A stretch of 64,000 bases of DNA from Stenogyne calaminthoides (taxonomy: Eukaryota; Streptophyta; Magnoliopsida; Lamiales; Lamiaceae). Both the position numbers and the translations under genes were made by a program. Below, one piece after another: positions 1 to 10,956 of the stretch. The first letter of the stretch is position 1. The number at the start of each line of letters is the position of its first letter. The notes beneath the pieces were generated by a model. The model was not told where the DNA came from. It saw only the letters and a program-made list of their open reading frames with translations, and made no database searches. The DNA is taken from contig JBBCBC010000009.1 in the NCBI GenBank assembly GCA_037126765.1, forward strand, positions 26,434,870 to 26,498,869, in the 5' to 3' direction.

Positions 1-853
1 ACGCGTCAACCCAATATTTCGCTGGTAGGCAAGCATGAAAGAGCATGGCTAAACATGTTTCGGTGATATGTCTGTGTTTTCGTTCAGCTCTGCCATTCTG
101 AGCAGGAGTATACGGACAAGACATAGAATGGTGAATACCAGACTTTAGAAAGAGAGCCTTTATACGATTATTCATGAAATCTGTACCCCCATCGGATTGA
201 AAAACTTTAATTTTGCGAGAAAACTGAGTTTCAACAAGCTTTTGAAAGTTTTCAAAAGTAGCATAAAAGTCCGACTTCAATTTTAAAGGATAAAACCAGC
301 TGAACCGAGAGTAACCATCAATAAACACAACATAATAAGAGTATACAGAAACAGATAGAACAGGAATAGGGCCCCACAGGTCATAGTGTATCAAATCCAA
401 AATAGCAGTAGCACGCTTATTATTAATAACATAAGACAAATGTTTACTTTTAGCTAATTGACAAGAAACACAAACTGAAGGTTTAGGTAATAAAGCAGTA
501 ATAGAGACAAGACATAACTTATTCAACAAAGCAATAGAATCAAAAGCAGCATGGTCAAGACATCTATGCCAGAGTTCAAAAGAACCTCGAACCTTGTTGC
601 CCTTCAATGATGCGACCAAGACAGCCTGACCTCGCTCCAATATGTAAAAGCCGTTTTCACTCCGACCTGTTGCCATGGGAATCCCTGTTTTCCGATTCTG
701 AATTTCAAATGAGTTAGCAGTGAAAAGAAGGTTAATAGGATAGTCTGTAGTGAGCTTGCTGATTGATAGTAAATTTTTGGTGAGATGGGGAACAACCAAA
801 ACATCCAATAACGAAATATCATGCGATAAAGAAAAAGAACCACGACAACCTTG
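1..853 (-). pseudogene. copia pol fragment: post-protease linker, GAG pre-integrase domain, integrase core
   Basis: The frame opens near 853 with the segment that normally follows the protease (LLDVLVVPHLTKNLLSISKL). It continues through a pre-integrase zinc domain (ELWHRCLDHAAFDS, then CVSCQLAKSKH) into the integrase core. The core shows the first catalytic Asp context HYDLWGP, the second in KVFQSDGGTDF, and the Glu in the NGRAERKHR segment close to the window edge. Integrase inserts element DNA into chromosomes. The reverse transcriptase and RNase H would lie left of base 1 and cannot be judged. No stop was noticed in the parts I translated, so this half is better preserved than the deleted gag-protease half. 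Confidence 0.85.
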
Positions 854-854
854 T

Positions 855-1284
855 CATAGCCAGTGGGACTTATCCGTGTCATCAACAGGACGTCCCATCG
901 CTGTAAGTTGATCACATAAGCCCTTGAATTTCAAACCGAACTCAGCAACAAACATTGCTCCCTTTGTCATAAGATGAAGTTCATCCTTAAGCTTAAATTC
1001 CCTCGGCTTGGAGTGACAATTGAAGGCCGAAGCAAGTGTGTCCCACACATCACGGGACGATGAGCAACTAACAGTGAGAGCGAGAGCCTCTGGACTAATG
1101 GTGGAAATGAGAAAGACTTTGACGATTTGGTCATTTGCATACCACTTAGCATATGCCGGATTAGGGCTTGATGAACCGTCGACGTTGGTGACGGTTTTGG
1201 ATGGCGGCGGCAGTGATCCATCAACATACGGGATGAATTTTTTAGAGAAGAAGAGTGGGTGGATGAGAGAATGCCATGTGAATT
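855..1284 (-). pseudogene. copia gag (UBN2-type) N-terminal fragment
   Basis: The minus-strand translation has the pattern of plant copia gag proteins: a WYAND-like segment, then a run resembling ISPEALALTVSCSSSRDVWDTL, then LKDELHLMTKG and LCDQLTAMGRPVDDTDKSHWL. These segments form the capsid-like part of gag, which packages element RNA. The frame ends at a stop at about 855, where a longer gag would continue. No zinc knuckle follows. The start codon is not preserved, since the frame is open toward 1284 but lacks a convincing ATG. The stop marks the edge of an internal deletion. Confidence 0.8.
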
Positions 1285-1290
1285 AGGGAA

Positions 1291-1752
1291 TATCATGTGA
1301 ATTAGGAATATCTCCTCAATTGAGAGATAGATATTAGTATTGCCCACAATAAATAAAACAATGATTACAACAAGAATGGAAAGTCATAATTACAGGTATT
1401 AATGTGATTTACAATTAATATTGACTAATCTCTAGAATCATCTATTATTTACTTTGACAATATGAACATAAATTAACCTATATGTGTTCTTATAATAATA
1501 CTATAAATTGGCTTGCGTTGTTTTATCTATTTGTTTTACGCTATTATTTTGAAAAGACATGATTACATTTTGAAGAATATGCAAATTTTATGGCTCTTCC
1601 TTAACATTAATGTTGAATATGCAATATTGCATAGAAATGTACCTAAATGCAAAATCAAATTAAATTTTCTTAAAAAAAAAAAACATTTTGTAGACTTGTA
1701 CATGGGATATTGCAAAGCTAGAGCTGAACAACTGTTGTTGGGATTTTATTAG
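1291..1752. other. AT-rich spacer
   Basis: Low-complexity AT-rich DNA with a poly-A run near 1673. I see no gene or recognisable element. Confidence 0.5.
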
Positions 1753-3580
1753 TGTAACGCATTTTCCTTGTCTACTTTTAAATTCATCATCCCCATAATT
1801 ACAAACACTGTAGCAGGATTCATGGAAAACGACCTCAAATAATTCCTTTCACAAAAAGAGAAAAATAATAAAAAAATCTTGAAAAAGAAATGATCCTGAT
1901 CACAGATTAACCCCTCTCCCCCCAATGTAACACATTTTCGTTGCCTACTTTCAAATTTATCATCCCCATTATTACAAACACTGTAGCATGATTCTTAAAA
2001 AACAACCTCAAATAATTCATTTCACCTGATCAATGATCAGCTTTCAAATTCATCATCCCCGTGATTACAAACACTGTAGCAGGATGCATAGGAAACGACC
2101 TCAAATAAAAAAAAAAAAAGACATTCTTGAAAAAGCAAGGGTCCTGATCAGTGGTCCCCCCCAAGTGTAACTCGTTTTCCTTGTCTACTTTCAAATTCAT
2201 CATCCCCATGATTACAAACACTATAGCAGGATTCATGAGAAAACTACCTCAAATAATTCTTTTCACAAAAAGAGAAAAAAATGAAATTCTTGAAAAAGAA
2301 GAGGTCCTGGTCACTAATTACCCCCCAAAGTGTAAATGTGTAACACGTTTTTCCTTGTCTACTTTCAAATTCATCATCCCCATGATTACAAACACTATAG
2401 CAGTATTCATAGAAAACGACCTCAAATAATTCATTTCACAAAAAAAAAAAAAAAAAAGGACATTCTTGAAAAATCAGGGGTCCTGATCACTGATCCCCTA
2501 CCCACCCCACCCCAATTGTAACACATTTTTCTTATCTACTTTTAAATTCATCATCCCCATGATTACAAACACTATAGCAGGATTCATAGGAAACGACCTC
2601 AAATAATTCCTTTCACAAAAAAGAGAAAAAGAAAAAAAAAACATTCTTGAAAAAGCAAGGGTCCTGATCACTGATCACCCCACCCACCCCCCCCAACAAG
2701 TGTAACTCATTTTCCTTATCTACTTTCAAATTTATCATCCCCATGATTACAAATACTATAGCAGGATTCATGAAAAAATGACCTCAAATAATTCCTTTCA
2801 CAAAAAAAGAAAAAAAAATGACATTTTTAAAAAACAGGGGTCTTGATCACCGATTAACCCCCCCCCAGTGTAACACATTTTCCTTGTCTACTTTCAAATT
2901 GATCATCCCCATGATTACAAACACTATAACAATATTCATAGAAAACGACCTCAAACAATTCATTTCACAAAAAGAAAAGAAAAAAAAAAGACATTCTTGA
3001 TAAAACAGAGATCCTGATCACTGATCACCCCCCCTCCTCCCAATTGTAACACATTTTTCTTCTTGTCTACTTTTAAATTCATCATCCCCATGATTACAAA
3101 CATTGTAGCAGGATTCATAGGAAACGACCTCAAATAATTCATTTCACAAAAAAGAGAGAGAGAGAAAAAAAAAAAGAAATCATTCTTGAAAATGCAAGGG
3201 GGTCCTGATCACCTCACCCCACCCACCCCCAACAAGTGTAACACAATTTCCTTGTCTACTTTCAAAGTCATCATCCCCATGATTACAAACACTATAGTAG
3301 GATTCATGAAAAAACGACCTCAAATAATTTCTTTAACAAAAAGAAAAAAAAAGATGTTCTTAAAAACGCAAGGGTTCTAATCACCGATTACCCCCCCTCT
3401 CCCAGTGTAACACATTTTCCTTGTCTACTTTCAAATTTATCATCCCCATGATTACAAACACTAGCAGGATTCATAGAAAATGACCTTGAATAATTCCTTT
3501 TAAAAAAAAAAAGAAAAAAAAAAACATTCTTAAAAAGACAGGGTCATAATCATTAATAACCTCTCATCCCAGGAAAACAC
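1753..3580. repeat. tandem repeat array, ~175-bp unit with ~530-bp three-unit higher-order period
   Basis: About eleven copies of one unit follow each other. Each opens with TGTAACACATTTTCC, continues with a stretch ending ATCATCCCCATGATTACA, then AACGACCTCAAATAATTC, a purine-rich A-run, a CTTGAAAAA segment, GGTCCTGATCA and a C-rich run. Unit starts lie near 1753, 1926, 2041 (truncated), 2163, 2336, 2514, 2698, 2866, 3041, 3231 and 3403. Variant markers recur every third unit: TTCATAGGAAACGACC at 2041/2514/3041, TTCATGARAAAA-type at 2163/2698/3231, and TTCATAGAAAA at 2336/2866/3403. Spacing between equivalent units is about 527-537 bp. Short frames within it are not genes. Confidence 0.93.
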
Positions 3581-3621
3581 TAATATGCAAAAAAAGAAAA
3601 AAAAGAAAATTAAAAATAATA

Positions 3622-3690
3622 CTCCCTCGGTCTCTTCATCCCGCAACACATTGGTATATATATATATATATTAGTGGGAGTGGGACATTG
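3622..3690. mobile_element. single Stowaway-like terminus (partial MITE)
   Basis: ACTCCCTCGGTCTCTTCATC resembles the left end of plant Stowaway MITEs. A (TA)n run follows at 3655-3671. I could not find a matching right end nearby, so it is probably a truncated copy. Confidence 0.35.
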
Positions 3691-3849
3691 CACAACACTT
3701 TAAATATCTATAAAAGGAATTTCTTCATTAAATTTCATTTTCACAATTTTCATATATTTTACAAAAATATCATTGATTTTGATGATTTTGGACTCACATT
3801 TATACTCAATCAAAATATTTTATTTACTTTATGAGTGGGTCTCAAATTC

Positions 3850-4035
3850 TCATGCAATTAGTGCACCGTGCATTCATAGTGCATTTTAGAATCGTGACAA
3901 TTGGTTACATTGAAAAGTGCAATTTATTTACATTGAATAGTGCAACTATTTTTTCAAATTAATAATTACACGATTCAATATAACAAATTGCATAATTTTA
4001 AAGTGCTCTATAAATATACGGTACAACAGGATACA
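3850..4035. mobile_element. foldback element, GTGCACCGTGCA family
   Basis: The left arm begins GTGCACCGTGCATTCATAGT and continues into GCATTTTAGAATCGTG. The right arm is its degenerate reverse complement, with TTGCATAATTTTAAAGTGC before CGGTACAAC. Internal words AAGTGCAATTTATTTACATT and CACGATTCAATATAACAAAT also mirror each other. The same family occurs at 53724-53929 and, more distantly, at other places in the window. It lies about 200 bp upstream of the TCP gene, within likely promoter range. Confidence 0.6.
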
Positions 4036-4237
4036 TACAAAAATTAATTTTACTTATACATAAAAATTTATAAAATTATATTTTAACGCTCCAGTCATTA
4101 TACTTTTTTTTAAACTACTTTTACAAAAAAATTAGTGCAGTGTGTTGTTGGACGGGGAGTAGATTAGATTATAATCCAACACCTTTTTTACATGTCCCCT
4201 GCATCAATCAAAGAGGCCCCATTTCTCGCGTCTTCTC

Positions 4238-4855
4238 ATGGAGCAGCAAGATACTCCCACCAGTTTTTTCTCGCAGCCAAACATGGCCTTATCATCAAAG
4301 AAGCTCAAACCCGACGACAAAAAGACGCAATTAGCCCCCAATAGAGCCTCCAACAAGGACCGCCACAAAAAAGTCGAGGGCAGGGGCCGCAGGATCCGAA
4401 TACCCGCCCTCTCCGCCGCCCGGATCTTCCAATTGACCCGGGAATTAGGCCACAAAACCGATGGCGAAACCATCCAGTGGCTGCTGCACCAGGCCGAGCC
4501 CTCCATCGTCGCCGCCACCGGCTCCGGCACCATTCCCGCGTCCGCCACCGCGGCGTGCTCTGTTTCGGAACAGGGGAGCTCCGGCTCGTCCGGTTTGTAT
4601 AACTCGATGGGGATTTGGCCCGGTTTTGACGGGTTCGGGTCGGGTATCTTTGGGTCGGGTCGTGTGGGTAAAATCGGGTTTCAGGGGTTTGAGTTTCCGG
4701 GTACGGGTTTGGAGCTGGGGCTTTCGCAAGAAGGGCATATTGGGGGGATGAATATGCAAGCTTTTGGGCAGTTTTATCAGCAGATTGGGGGGCAAAATGG
4801 GGATAATCAAGATCGAATTGAGGCTAAGGAAAATTCTCAAGGATCGAGACAGTAG
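4238..4855 (+). CDS. class I TCP transcription factor, TCP20-like
   Basis: This single-exon gene encodes 205 residues. Class I (PCF-type) TCP proteins bind GC-rich promoter sites in the nucleus and regulate cell proliferation and growth genes. The TCP domain spans about residues 37-92: the basic region (SNKDRHKKVEGRGRRIRIPA) leads into helix-loop-helix segments AARIFQLTREL and GETIQWLLHQAEPSI, followed by the conserved ATGSGTIPAS. The short basic region is the class I form. The C-terminus has the FPG, LELGLSQEG and QFYQQIG blocks and ends near QGSRQ, which resembles TCP20 and relatives. At 205 residues it is shorter than I recall for Arabidopsis TCP20 (about 310). Lys in the DRHKK position, where Thr is common, and Ile in IRIPA are small departures. 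The coding region is GC-rich against AT-rich flanks. The first ATG is taken as the start; Met16 at 4283 is possible. Confidence 0.93.
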   Translation: MEQQDTPTSFFSQPNMALSSKKLKPDDKKTQLAPNRASNKDRHKKVEGRGRRIRIPALSAARIFQLTRELGHKTDGETIQWLLHQAEPSIVAATGSGTIPASATAACSVSEQGSSGSSGLYNSMGIWPGFDGFGSGIFGSGRVGKIGFQGFEFPGTGLELGLSQEGHIGGMNMQAFGQFYQQIGGQNGDNQDRIEAKENSQGSRQ

Positions 4856-6175
4856 AGAATTGAATTCTGTTTTTGAAGGATTTGATGATTGATTAAGTTT
4901 TTTTTTTTTTCCCTATTATTTTGGATAATAGGATAGAAGAGAAATTGGGTTGAACAAATCGTTCGGAACTCAATCTTGAATTTGCATTAATTATGCACAC
5001 ATGGGGGCTTCATTTGGCTTCAAGATTTGCTTCTTGTTATTTCTGCACACCTCAGTTAATGTCCACACAGACAGGTAATCTTTTTTATTTTTTTACAATT
5101 TTATTGTGCAACTAGTTTTAACTATCACTTTATAGTAATACATCTAACACTTTTATTGAAACCACTAATATTATAAAATTAATATCTTTTAATGAGATAA
5201 CTAATACTTTTTAAAAATACACACGTCAATGAATTAGTGCATTACCAACTAAATTTTTTAATATTTTTTCAATATACCTATAAAATTTTTAACAAAAATA
5301 ATTCGCCCTTAAATAGTAAAATTTGCCTATAATTTACCTACAATTTTTTTTTAATTATATATGTTATTTTTAAATTATAAATATAATTGTCAATGAATAT
5401 GTAAATTGCCTATAAAATTATTTGTATTGGTAAGTTTGTCTATGAAAATTACAAATGTGTAGATAGATTGTTAGTTGGGTAGGGAATTACAAATGTATAG
5501 GTAAGTTTGTCTATAAAAATTACAAATGTGTAGAGAATTATTTGTATAGATATTTTTTATAAAAAAATATTTTAAAAATTAATAAGCAAATTATATATAA
5601 TTCTCATTTTTTAAGAATTAAATTATTTTTTAAAGAAAATTTCATAATCATTTGAAAATTTTGATTGACAATTCTTTATAAGAAGGCACATAGAATACAA
5701 ACATAAGACTAGACTCTTTGTAATTGATTTTTAAGTGGTGTATTTTTGGTGATATTGAATTGCAGTATGGACAACGAATAGCAGGGTGGAATGAAGGTTG
5801 CTTGTGATTTTACCGCGTGGTTTCCAATTTTGAGGTGTGTTGTCAATTTTTGGCTTGTAATAGTAAAAGATATAGGAGTTGAGTTTGCTTGTTTGTTAAA
5901 GCTTGGAAAAGTTTCTTCAACTACAAGTTTTCATAATTTTCAATACATTCATAAACATTATATGGTTGGAAAAATCATTAGGCTAAAAGCGATATTGTGC
6001 ACTGTGCGCCGTACAATTCAAATGCATTTTAAAACGGTATTAATTATTTTTTTTCCGAATATTATTGGTTGTTTTCACCAAATAATATTAATTGTTTCTA
6101 CTTAAAAGTATTAGTTATATGCATGAGGCTTACCCGTGTTCTAATAGAGGAAATCGATTATGAGCTAGTACAATA
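4856..6175 (+). other. 3' flank of the TCP gene, possible 3'UTR intron, AT-rich spacer
   Basis: The sequence after the stop is transcribed-looking to about 5075, where CAG is followed by GTAATC. A pyrimidine-containing tract ends in TTGCAG before 5765. This could be an intron in the 3' UTR, but without transcripts it is weak. Between 5400 and 5545 a phrase containing TAAGTTTGTCTAT and ATTACAAATGTGTAG is repeated. No coding gene was recognised. Around 6000-6100 degenerate GTGCACTGTGCG-type repeat sequence occurs. Confidence 0.35.
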
Positions 6176-6177
6176 TA

Positions 6178-6396
6178 CTCCTTCCGTCCTAATATAATTT
6201 TATCACATTCTTTTTATATATTTTTATTTTTCATACAATATTGTAAAAAATATAATTCACTACTCCACTTATTACTCTACATATTTTTTTCCTCTCTTTC
6301 AATACTCAAAACTACTCTTCATTTTTATTGTTTTATTATTATTCATTAATTAAAACACTCAAAAGAAATGGGAAAGTTATAGAAGGACGGAGGGAG
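6178..6396. mobile_element. Stowaway MITE, 219 bp, TA target duplication
   Basis: The left end is CTCCTTCCGTCCTAATATAA and the right end GGACGGAGGGAG, forming terminal inverted repeats. TA dinucleotides flank both sides (6176-6177 and 6397-6398). Length, termini and TA duplication fit Tc1/mariner-type Stowaway elements. No coding capacity. Confidence 0.85.
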
Positions 6397-6424
6397 TATT
6401 TAATTAAGATACGACTTTTGTAAA

Positions 6425-6546
6425 ACCGAGTTTATAGTGAACTCTATCATTGTTATGCATAAAGACTATCACTATTATGTTTATGCAATATCACTGTTTA
6501 AAATAATTTTTAAACAGTAATAGTACATATACATAATAATGATATT
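6425..6546. repeat. dispersed repeat with CACTGTT / ATTGTTATGCATAA words
   Basis: It contains CTATCATTGTTATGCATAAA, TATCACTATTATG and TATCACTGTTTAAAATAA followed by TTTTTAAACAGTAATAGT, a small inverted repeat around CACTGTTTAAA. Similar words occur at 33118-33180, 33715-34085, 48196-48345 and 48984-49135. Confidence 0.5.
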
Positions 6547-6589
6547 TTCAAACAAATTTTTGTCAATAATTATCTTTTAGTTTTAATTA

Positions 6590-6900
6590 TATTTTTTCCT
6601 TAACGCAATTGAACATTTGTCAAAAGGGTGTATCTCAATCTCAATTGAATATTTTTATGAATGATAATAAAATAACTTTTTTAATTTTATCTATATCTCT
6701 CAAACACTTTAATATTACACCTAATTTTTTTATTTTTTCAATACGAAGGTTAATTTTATCTTATTTAATTTACACAAATATCACAATTTTTACCATTTAA
6801 TCCCCATTAAAAAAATAACTTTATTTATTTTAATAATAATAAATAACCATTTTTAAAAAAATTGTGTGCATAATAAATATTCAATCGAATTAGAGACCAA
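6590..6900 (+). mobile_element. MITE family X, copy 1
   Basis: A stretch with TCTCAATTGAATATTT, CTCAAACACTTTAATATTA and TTAATTTTATCTTATTTAAT followed by TTACACAAAT recurs in reverse at 26570-26785 and in the same orientation at 28262-28585. The copy at 26.7 kb ends in a Stowaway-type GGAACGGAGGGAGTA terminus, so these are probably Stowaway-related. The ends of this copy are degraded. Confidence 0.6.
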
Positions 6901-7013
6901 ACGAATATTAACTTTTAAGTTTATATACATTTTTAAGCCACATTTTCCCCTAATTTTTTTTCTTTGGATCTACTTCTGACGTTGAAAAATGCCCTTGAGT
7001 TTGAGGTAAACTA

Positions 7014-7346
7014 AGAGCATTTACAATGGTTTATTCAATGAATATTTAACCATTTGATGAAAAAAAAAGGTTGGTGTTTAAAATCATTGTGAGTATTCAT
7101 TATATTTGAGAGAAAGTGTCATTCATTCAATGTAATAGATGAAGAGAGAAAATGCTTGTTTTGAAGAAAAATAAGTAAAAATGAAGTGAATATGAAACCC
7201 ACAAAAGGTGTATGATTGTATGGATGAATGGATGGAGGAATGATTGATAAATTATTATGATAATGTGCTTAAAGAATTAAAATTTTATAAATTAATAATG
7301 TGAAGAAAGGAGTATGAATTTCATTTATTTATTGTGAATACTGTTA
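7014..7346. mobile_element. probable MITE with GAGCATTTACAATGG end
   Basis: The left end AGAGCATTTACAATGGTTT is close to the AGAGCATCCACAATGG terminus common in plant MITEs. A degenerate inverse (TTGTGAATACTGTT) occurs near 7340. Target duplications could not be fixed. Confidence 0.4.
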
Positions 7347-9149
7347 CAAGAATGTCAAATTCATAATGTGTAATAACTAATATGTACTATATGCAACAGG
7401 TAGATGGGGGCATAATCATGTTTCAAGAATTAAATGCCTTCACTTTTCTGTCACTCATTACTCATAAATACTGTATATCTGTCACTTGGGAGCTACACAT
7501 TCCTTGTAATTTACTCGATTCGAAATTGCTCTATTTTCTTTTTTAAACTGTTCAAATTATCTATTATGCAGCGCCATAAATTCTCATGATTAGACATAAC
7601 GATTACATGATTTTATATTTATAAATAGTGAGAGTATCGATATCTTACTCCTGAACTACAAATTTTTAGAATTGGAGTTGTTATCTAAAATTTCTTACAT
7701 CATGTTGCCGTTTGGTACAAGTATAAAAATATTTTATTTTTCATAATGTAATAAGCCAATTTCACACTATTATTTTGTCACATGTTTCATTAATGAATAA
7801 ATTAATTAATACTCCTAGAATTAGATGTGATACAAGTATAACTTGGAAAACTAGTCAGCAACTGATGGCTTGAAAGTTGTCGACAGAAGTAAAAATAAAA
7901 CATATCAATGCATTATTTTAGGCCGCAATTTTGTCCAATATAAATTCAGAAAAAGTGTTACGAATTACGACATTAGGAAAAAAAAAGGGAAACTAAATAC
8001 GAGTAATTATTATACTAATTGATAGATCTTCAAATTTCAGGAAAAACGGCTCGACTATTTGGCTGCCAAAATTAGTTAATGTTTTGATTAAATTGGATCA
8101 TTCGTTCAACGGAACCATAATATAATAATTTAAAAATAAGTAAGTAGACTTGAATTGATGTAGAATTATTATTGTTTAATCCTTTGATCAAATTGGATCA
8201 TTCATTCCAGAATTATTGTTGGGGTTGTGCGGGGGGTTACTCATATTGAATACTATATAAGTATTATTTTTTTTCTCAAAGCTATTGTTATCCAACTTTT
8301 AAAAAAATCAAGTGATTGTTGGGCTTGAGTAGTGTTTCAAAACAAACACTTTATAAATTAAAAGCTAAAAGATGTGTGCTTTTGGTAGTTTATGAATTTT
8401 TTTTTAAAGTATTATTAATTTTTTTGCAAACACTGTCAACCCCTTTTTGAATTTTTTTACAAATACCATCAACTTTTATTATTAATTAATTTCTCATAAT
8501 CACTAATTTTAATCACTTTTTCAAATGGATAATTTTTTTAAAATGCCTCCTTAACCCAACACTTAAAAATATTTATTTTTTAAAAAAGCTTACACAATTT
8601 TTTTTTAAAATAAATACTTTTAAAGCATTTTTTAAAATTTTAAAATAGACACTGAAAGGGTAGAATTACTTTATATCAAAACTGATCTCACTTTTTTACT
8701 TTTCATAAAAATGATTATCACTATTTAATTGCGATTGAAAACAACACCTTAATGCATCACTAGATTTGCTTTTTTTTTTCTTTAATTTTTTCAGCAATGT
8801 CATGATCAAGTTTGATCATTCTTTAAATGAATTAATATAAAAAATTGGATCATTCTTTGATCTAAGAGTGGGACATATCATGCTACTCAACAGTAGTCTA
8901 CAACTCGAGAAAGATCTAGGAAATCAAGAGAAAATTAAAAATATTTTATGTTTGTAATTTTTGACATATTTACTTATTTATATTAAAAAAACAAATTGTC
9001 TTCTGCAGAACTATAATAAAAGACAAAAAATTATATGAAATGGTTTCATTTATTTACCTATTATACCGCATTCCAAATAAAAACATGAGACAAATATCGA
9101 GATGGAGTTTTATTTACATCTTATTATAAATTAGACCTCCATCGATTAA
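7347..9149. other. AT-rich intergenic DNA
   Basis: No gene is supported. The phrase AAATTGGATCATTC is repeated near 8093, 8189 and 8845. Long A/T homopolymers are frequent. Otherwise nothing was recognised. Confidence 0.5.
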
Positions 9150-10332
9150 GGGGTGTATTCAATTGAGATTCTATTGAATTTTTTTTTTACTTTTAAAAAT
9201 CTGTGGATTTAGAAAATCTATAGACTCCATGCAGAGTTTGACTGATTTTTTTTATTGATTTACATGGATTTTCATAGACTTGACAGGATTGTGAAATATA
9301 TTTTTTTTATTGATTTATATGGATTTCCATAGACTCCGTCTCTGGAACTATTGATGCAAATGTATATGAAACACACTTGTATATAAAAAAAAAGTTATCC
9401 AATTTGTTTAGAAAAAATACCAAAAATACATTAGTTCCAAAAAAAAAATGCATTATTATTCATCATTATTATTTTCATCTTCATTCCCATCATCTTCATT
9501 TCCATCACCGTTATACCTCGGCCTCATTTCCCACATAACATTAGCAATACTCGTTCTCCGTGCATTAGCTTCCGTTCTTTGTTGTAGTTGGCTTTGAGAA
9601 AGCAATTCCAATTTTTTTTTCTTCCATGTCGAGATGTGTTGCGATTTTCCACTTGTAAAACAATTCTATAACCACACAAATCTTGCCACAAATCCTTTTT
9701 TCTGTTGCTATTTTTATTAGTGACAAACAAAAATCTCAAAGAAACAGAGGGTTCAAGAATCAAGAATCTCATTTGGTAAAACTAAAAACTCCAATAAACA
9801 GAGAGTTCAAGAAACAAAAACCAGAATTAACACTCTACCAATGAAAATTGAAAAAATAAAAAACTGCATACCTGCGGCGGGCTGCGAGGGCGGAGGGAGG
9901 AGGGCGTCGAGCGGCGGGCAGCAGTGCCGCTTCGGCGATCGATGTGAGGCACCCTGCATCGTGCAGCGGTGCAGGGCACGGGGGTGAGCGTTGCGTCATC
10001 CGGTGGCAGAAGATCGGCTGCGGCGATGGCAGGAGAACAACAAATGTTTTTTTCTTCTGACTCAGAGTTTTCTGAGAGAATACGTAGAAATCTCTGGTTG
10101 TTAGAAGAGATATTTGAGAGTGAAATCTATTTATATTTTTGGAAGAGAATCAAATAAAATCCATAGAGTATTAAAATCCAAAGACTGTTGAATACCTAAA
10201 TATTTTTTAAGACTTTTTAAAATTCGTATTGAATACCTTAGAATTTTTAAAGACTTTTGAAAATCCAGATTGAATACCCCACAGACTTTGAAAGTCTAAA
10301 AAATCCTACACACTCCACAACCAATACACCCC
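9150..10332. mobile_element. PIF/Harbinger-type element, ~1.18 kb, TAA target duplication
   Basis: The left end GGGGTGTATTCAATT and the right end AACCAATACACCCC are inverted repeats flanked by TAA on both sides (9147-9149, 10333-10335). Subterminal regions carry many copies of GGATTT/AGACTTT/TTGAATACC words. The 3-bp TAA duplication points to PIF/Harbinger. The interior holds a minus-strand reading stretch around 9460-9690 with LSQSQLQQRTEANARRTSIA then NVMWEMRPRY and an acidic tail, which could be a remnant of an element-encoded protein. There is also a GC-rich patch at 9868-10030 that may be an old 5' leader. The element lacks a complete transposase and is presumably non-autonomous. Confidence 0.75.
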
Positions 10333-10335
10333 TAA

Positions 10336-10658
10336 ATTCTTGGCTCCCTCTCTGTGTATGAGATCATTCCCGCGTAGACTTCTCGTAATAAAATTACCTC
10401 CTTTCCTTTTATGGAATAGTTAAATCATATACCAATGGTCCTCCAAAAAAATAAAGTTCAGGCCTTCTAATATCTATCTAATTGAAACAATGGGCCCAAC
10501 TTATATTTGGGTTTCTAATCTGCAAATGCAAATAAAAGCAACGAAGTAAAATGGGTCTCGTCTTTAAAATGGCTCACTTCAGGAAAATTTCAGGAGTTTC
10601 CGCCATTTCAGATTCGGAAAATTCTCACCATTCGGTCTTAGTCAGTCTGCATAAAATA
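10336..10658. other. short intergenic spacer
   Basis: No gene or element was recognised between the Harbinger-type element and the next MITE. Confidence 0.5.
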
Positions 10659-10660
10659 TA

Positions 10661-10936
10661 CTACATCTTTCCCATTGTATTTGTCTCACTTTCCTTTTAT
10701 GGACGCCCCACTATAATTGTCCCAATCTATAAAAAAAAAAAAAAGTAACACTCCACTAACTATTATTTTAATATTATTCCCCCCACTTTTTCATCTCAAA
10801 TACTTCTTTTTCATCTCAAATACTTCTCACTTTTCATCTATTAAATATTATAAAGACCCACTATATATTATTTTAATATGATTTCTTAAACAATTCAACC
10901 AAAAGAAGTGAGACAAATACACCGGAACGGAGGGAG
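10661..10936. mobile_element. Stowaway MITE, 276 bp, TA target duplication
   Basis: The left end CTACATCTTTCCCATTGTAT matches the reverse complement of the right end, which finishes GAACGGAGGGAG. The shared inner segment includes ATTTGTCTCAC. TA flanks both ends (10659-10660, 10937-10938). Confidence 0.85.
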
Positions 10937-10956
10937 TATATTTTTTTAAATAACAT

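Larger units (their letters stand above)
1..1290 (-). mobile_element. Ty1/copia retrotransposon fragment, internally deleted, cut by the window edge
   Basis: Read on the minus strand, this stretch starts in a copia-type gag near 1284 and runs straight into the pol polyprotein, leaving the window inside the integrase core. The usual gag C-terminus, zinc knuckle and protease are absent. I saw no LTR, so the 5' end near 1290 is also truncated. It is a non-functional relic. Superfamily assignment rests on the gag, pre-integrase and integrase motifs described in the two entries that follow. Confidence 0.9.

Noticed and set aside
2030..3380. Short open frames with repeated peptide FKFIIPMITNTI
   Set aside because: They repeat because the DNA unit repeats. 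No start context, conserved domain or codon bias supports a protein.
1753..3580. CRISPR-like array
   Set aside because: Units are contiguous 170-bp tandem copies without unique spacers, in plant nuclear DNA.
4445..4840. Minus-strand and alternative plus frames over the TCP gene
   Set aside because: Shadows caused by the GC-rich coding region; only the 4238-4855 frame has the TCP domain.
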